A program made the position numbers and the translations under genes. The notes beneath the pieces were generated by a model. The model saw nothing but the letters and a program-made list of their open reading frames with translations, was not told the DNA's origin and made no database searches. A stretch of 7,380 bases of DNA, from NCBI GenBank assembly GCA_030765665.1, contig JAVCCD010000258.1, forward strand, positions 1 to 7,380. Reading direction: 5' to 3'. Positions 7,107 through 7,380 of this stretch are shown here, one piece after another; positions within the stretch are counted from its first letter, which is position 1; the number at the start of each line of letters is the position of its first letter. This stretch comes from Candidatus Tenebribacter mawsonii. GTDB taxonomy: Bacteria > Cloacimonadota > Cloacimonadia > Cloacimonadales > TCS61.

Positions 7107-7231
7107 TCCACAATCCCCTGATTTCTAATTACATCTAAAAATTAAAAATTATCATTTTTGTAAATTCATATTTAAATTTATTTCGTTTGACCATTAAAAT
7201 AATCTACAATAAATTTGTTGCAGAGGTGAGT
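7107..7231. other. Divergent intergenic region, 125 nt
   Basis: This very AT-rich gap lies between the starts of the leftward PPDK_N gene and the rightward methyltransferase gene, so it must hold promoters for both unless one is distal. The leftward ribosome site AGGGGAT occupies 7113-7119 on the minus strand. For the leftward gene only a weak sigma70-like pair is visible (minus strand TTTAAA, 17 nt, GATAAT, around 7150-7180), which in such DNA may be chance. No clear operator palindrome or ORF is seen. Confidence 0.6.
7186..7217 (+). promoter_or_regulatory. Candidate Bacteroidota-type -33/-7 promoter for the methyltransferase gene
   Basis: TTTG at 7186-7189 is followed after 20 nt by TAAATTTG at 7210-7217. 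This fits the TTTG and TAnnTTTG elements described for Bacteroides promoters, at about the right spacing. The same stretch also offers a weaker sigma70 reading (TTGACC 7187-7192, 17 nt, TAAATT 7210-7215). A start site near 7222-7225 would leave only a very short leader before the ATG at 7232, partly overlapping the ribosome site, which weakens the case. Confidence 0.4.
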
Positions 7232-7380
7232 ATGAACTGGAATGAACACGCTAAATATTATGACTGGGAATTTGATCTGATCTGTACGAAACAGAGAAAT
7301 GATATTCGTATCTGGAAAGCACTTGCACAAGAATTTGGAGGTCCGATCCTTGAACTTTGCTGCGGTTCCGGGAGGATAAC
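7232..7380 (+). CDS. SAM-dependent methyltransferase, class I (N-terminal part, cut by window end)
   Basis: Forty-nine codons are visible before the sequence stops, in frame and open. The start MNWNEHAKYYDWEFD is typical of small UbiE/methyltransferase-fold proteins, which often begin with a YYD..yD helix. ILELCCGSGRI at residues 39-49 is motif I of the Rossmann-fold methyltransferases, the glycine-rich loop binding S-adenosylmethionine. AGAGG at 7222-7226 lies 5 nt before the ATG. The substrate cannot be judged from this fragment. It is transcribed divergently from the PPDK_N gene and may share control of the intergenic region with it. Confidence 0.85.
   Translation, partial: MNWNEHAKYYDWEFDLICTKQRNDIRIWKALAQEFGGPILELCCGSGRI

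Noticed and set aside
1..7380. Apparently frequent GATC sites, possibly linked to a modification system
   Set aside because: By eye about 40 occur, modestly above composition expectation; many fall in common codon pairs such as GAG ATC, and no methylase or restriction gene is in view.

Overview
The window is AT-rich (roughly a third G+C by eye) and densely coded. It holds a gene tail, a four-gene rightward block (129-4073), one very large leftward gene (4074-7106) and the start of a divergent rightward gene (7232 onward). The style suggests the FCB group (Bacteroidota, Cloacimonadota and relatives): a surface lipoprotein with a fibronectin III domain and bacterial Ig-like repeats, AGA-rich codon use, a two-receiver PPDK_N protein, and a promoter candidate of the Bacteroidota type. 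Cloacimonadota is my best guess, held weakly, because no rRNA or other marker gene is present.

Right-pointing block: the last 23 codons of an unknown gene (3-74) are followed by a hairpin with a short T run (83-113). Then come a secreted lipoprotein (129-1556), a small DUF1232/YkvA-type membrane protein (1592-2116), the house-cleaning nucleotide pyrophosphatase RdgB/HAM1 (2119-2718) and a phosphomannomutase/phosphoglucomutase (2721-4073). The last three are separated by only 2 nt each, with the same stop-TT-ATG arrangement, so they are almost certainly co-transcribed. The lipoprotein, 35 nt upstream, probably joins them. The mutase supplies hexose-1-phosphates for cell-envelope glycans and RdgB cleans the nucleotide pool. 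The pairing may be operon convenience rather than a pathway.

Left-pointing gene: a 1010-residue protein carries two N-terminal receiver-like domains (the first degenerate, the second with all key residues), a linker domain, a PEP-synthase-type ATP-grasp domain (PPDK_N), and a C-terminal domain that replaces the usual phosphohistidine and PEP/pyruvate domains. It therefore cannot be a normal PEP synthase. It resembles a widespread but, to my knowledge, functionally uncharacterised family and is the most interesting object here. Its stop codon directly abuts the stop codon of the mutase, with no intergenic base.

Right edge: a 125-nt divergent intergenic region (7107-7231) separates the large gene from the N-terminus of a class I SAM-dependent methyltransferase that runs off the window. 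On the plus strand this gap contains TTTG, 20 nt, then TAAATTTG, which matches the -33/-7 promoter pattern described for Bacteroides. I see no RNA genes, CRISPR arrays, insertion sequences, attachment sites or long DNA repeats.
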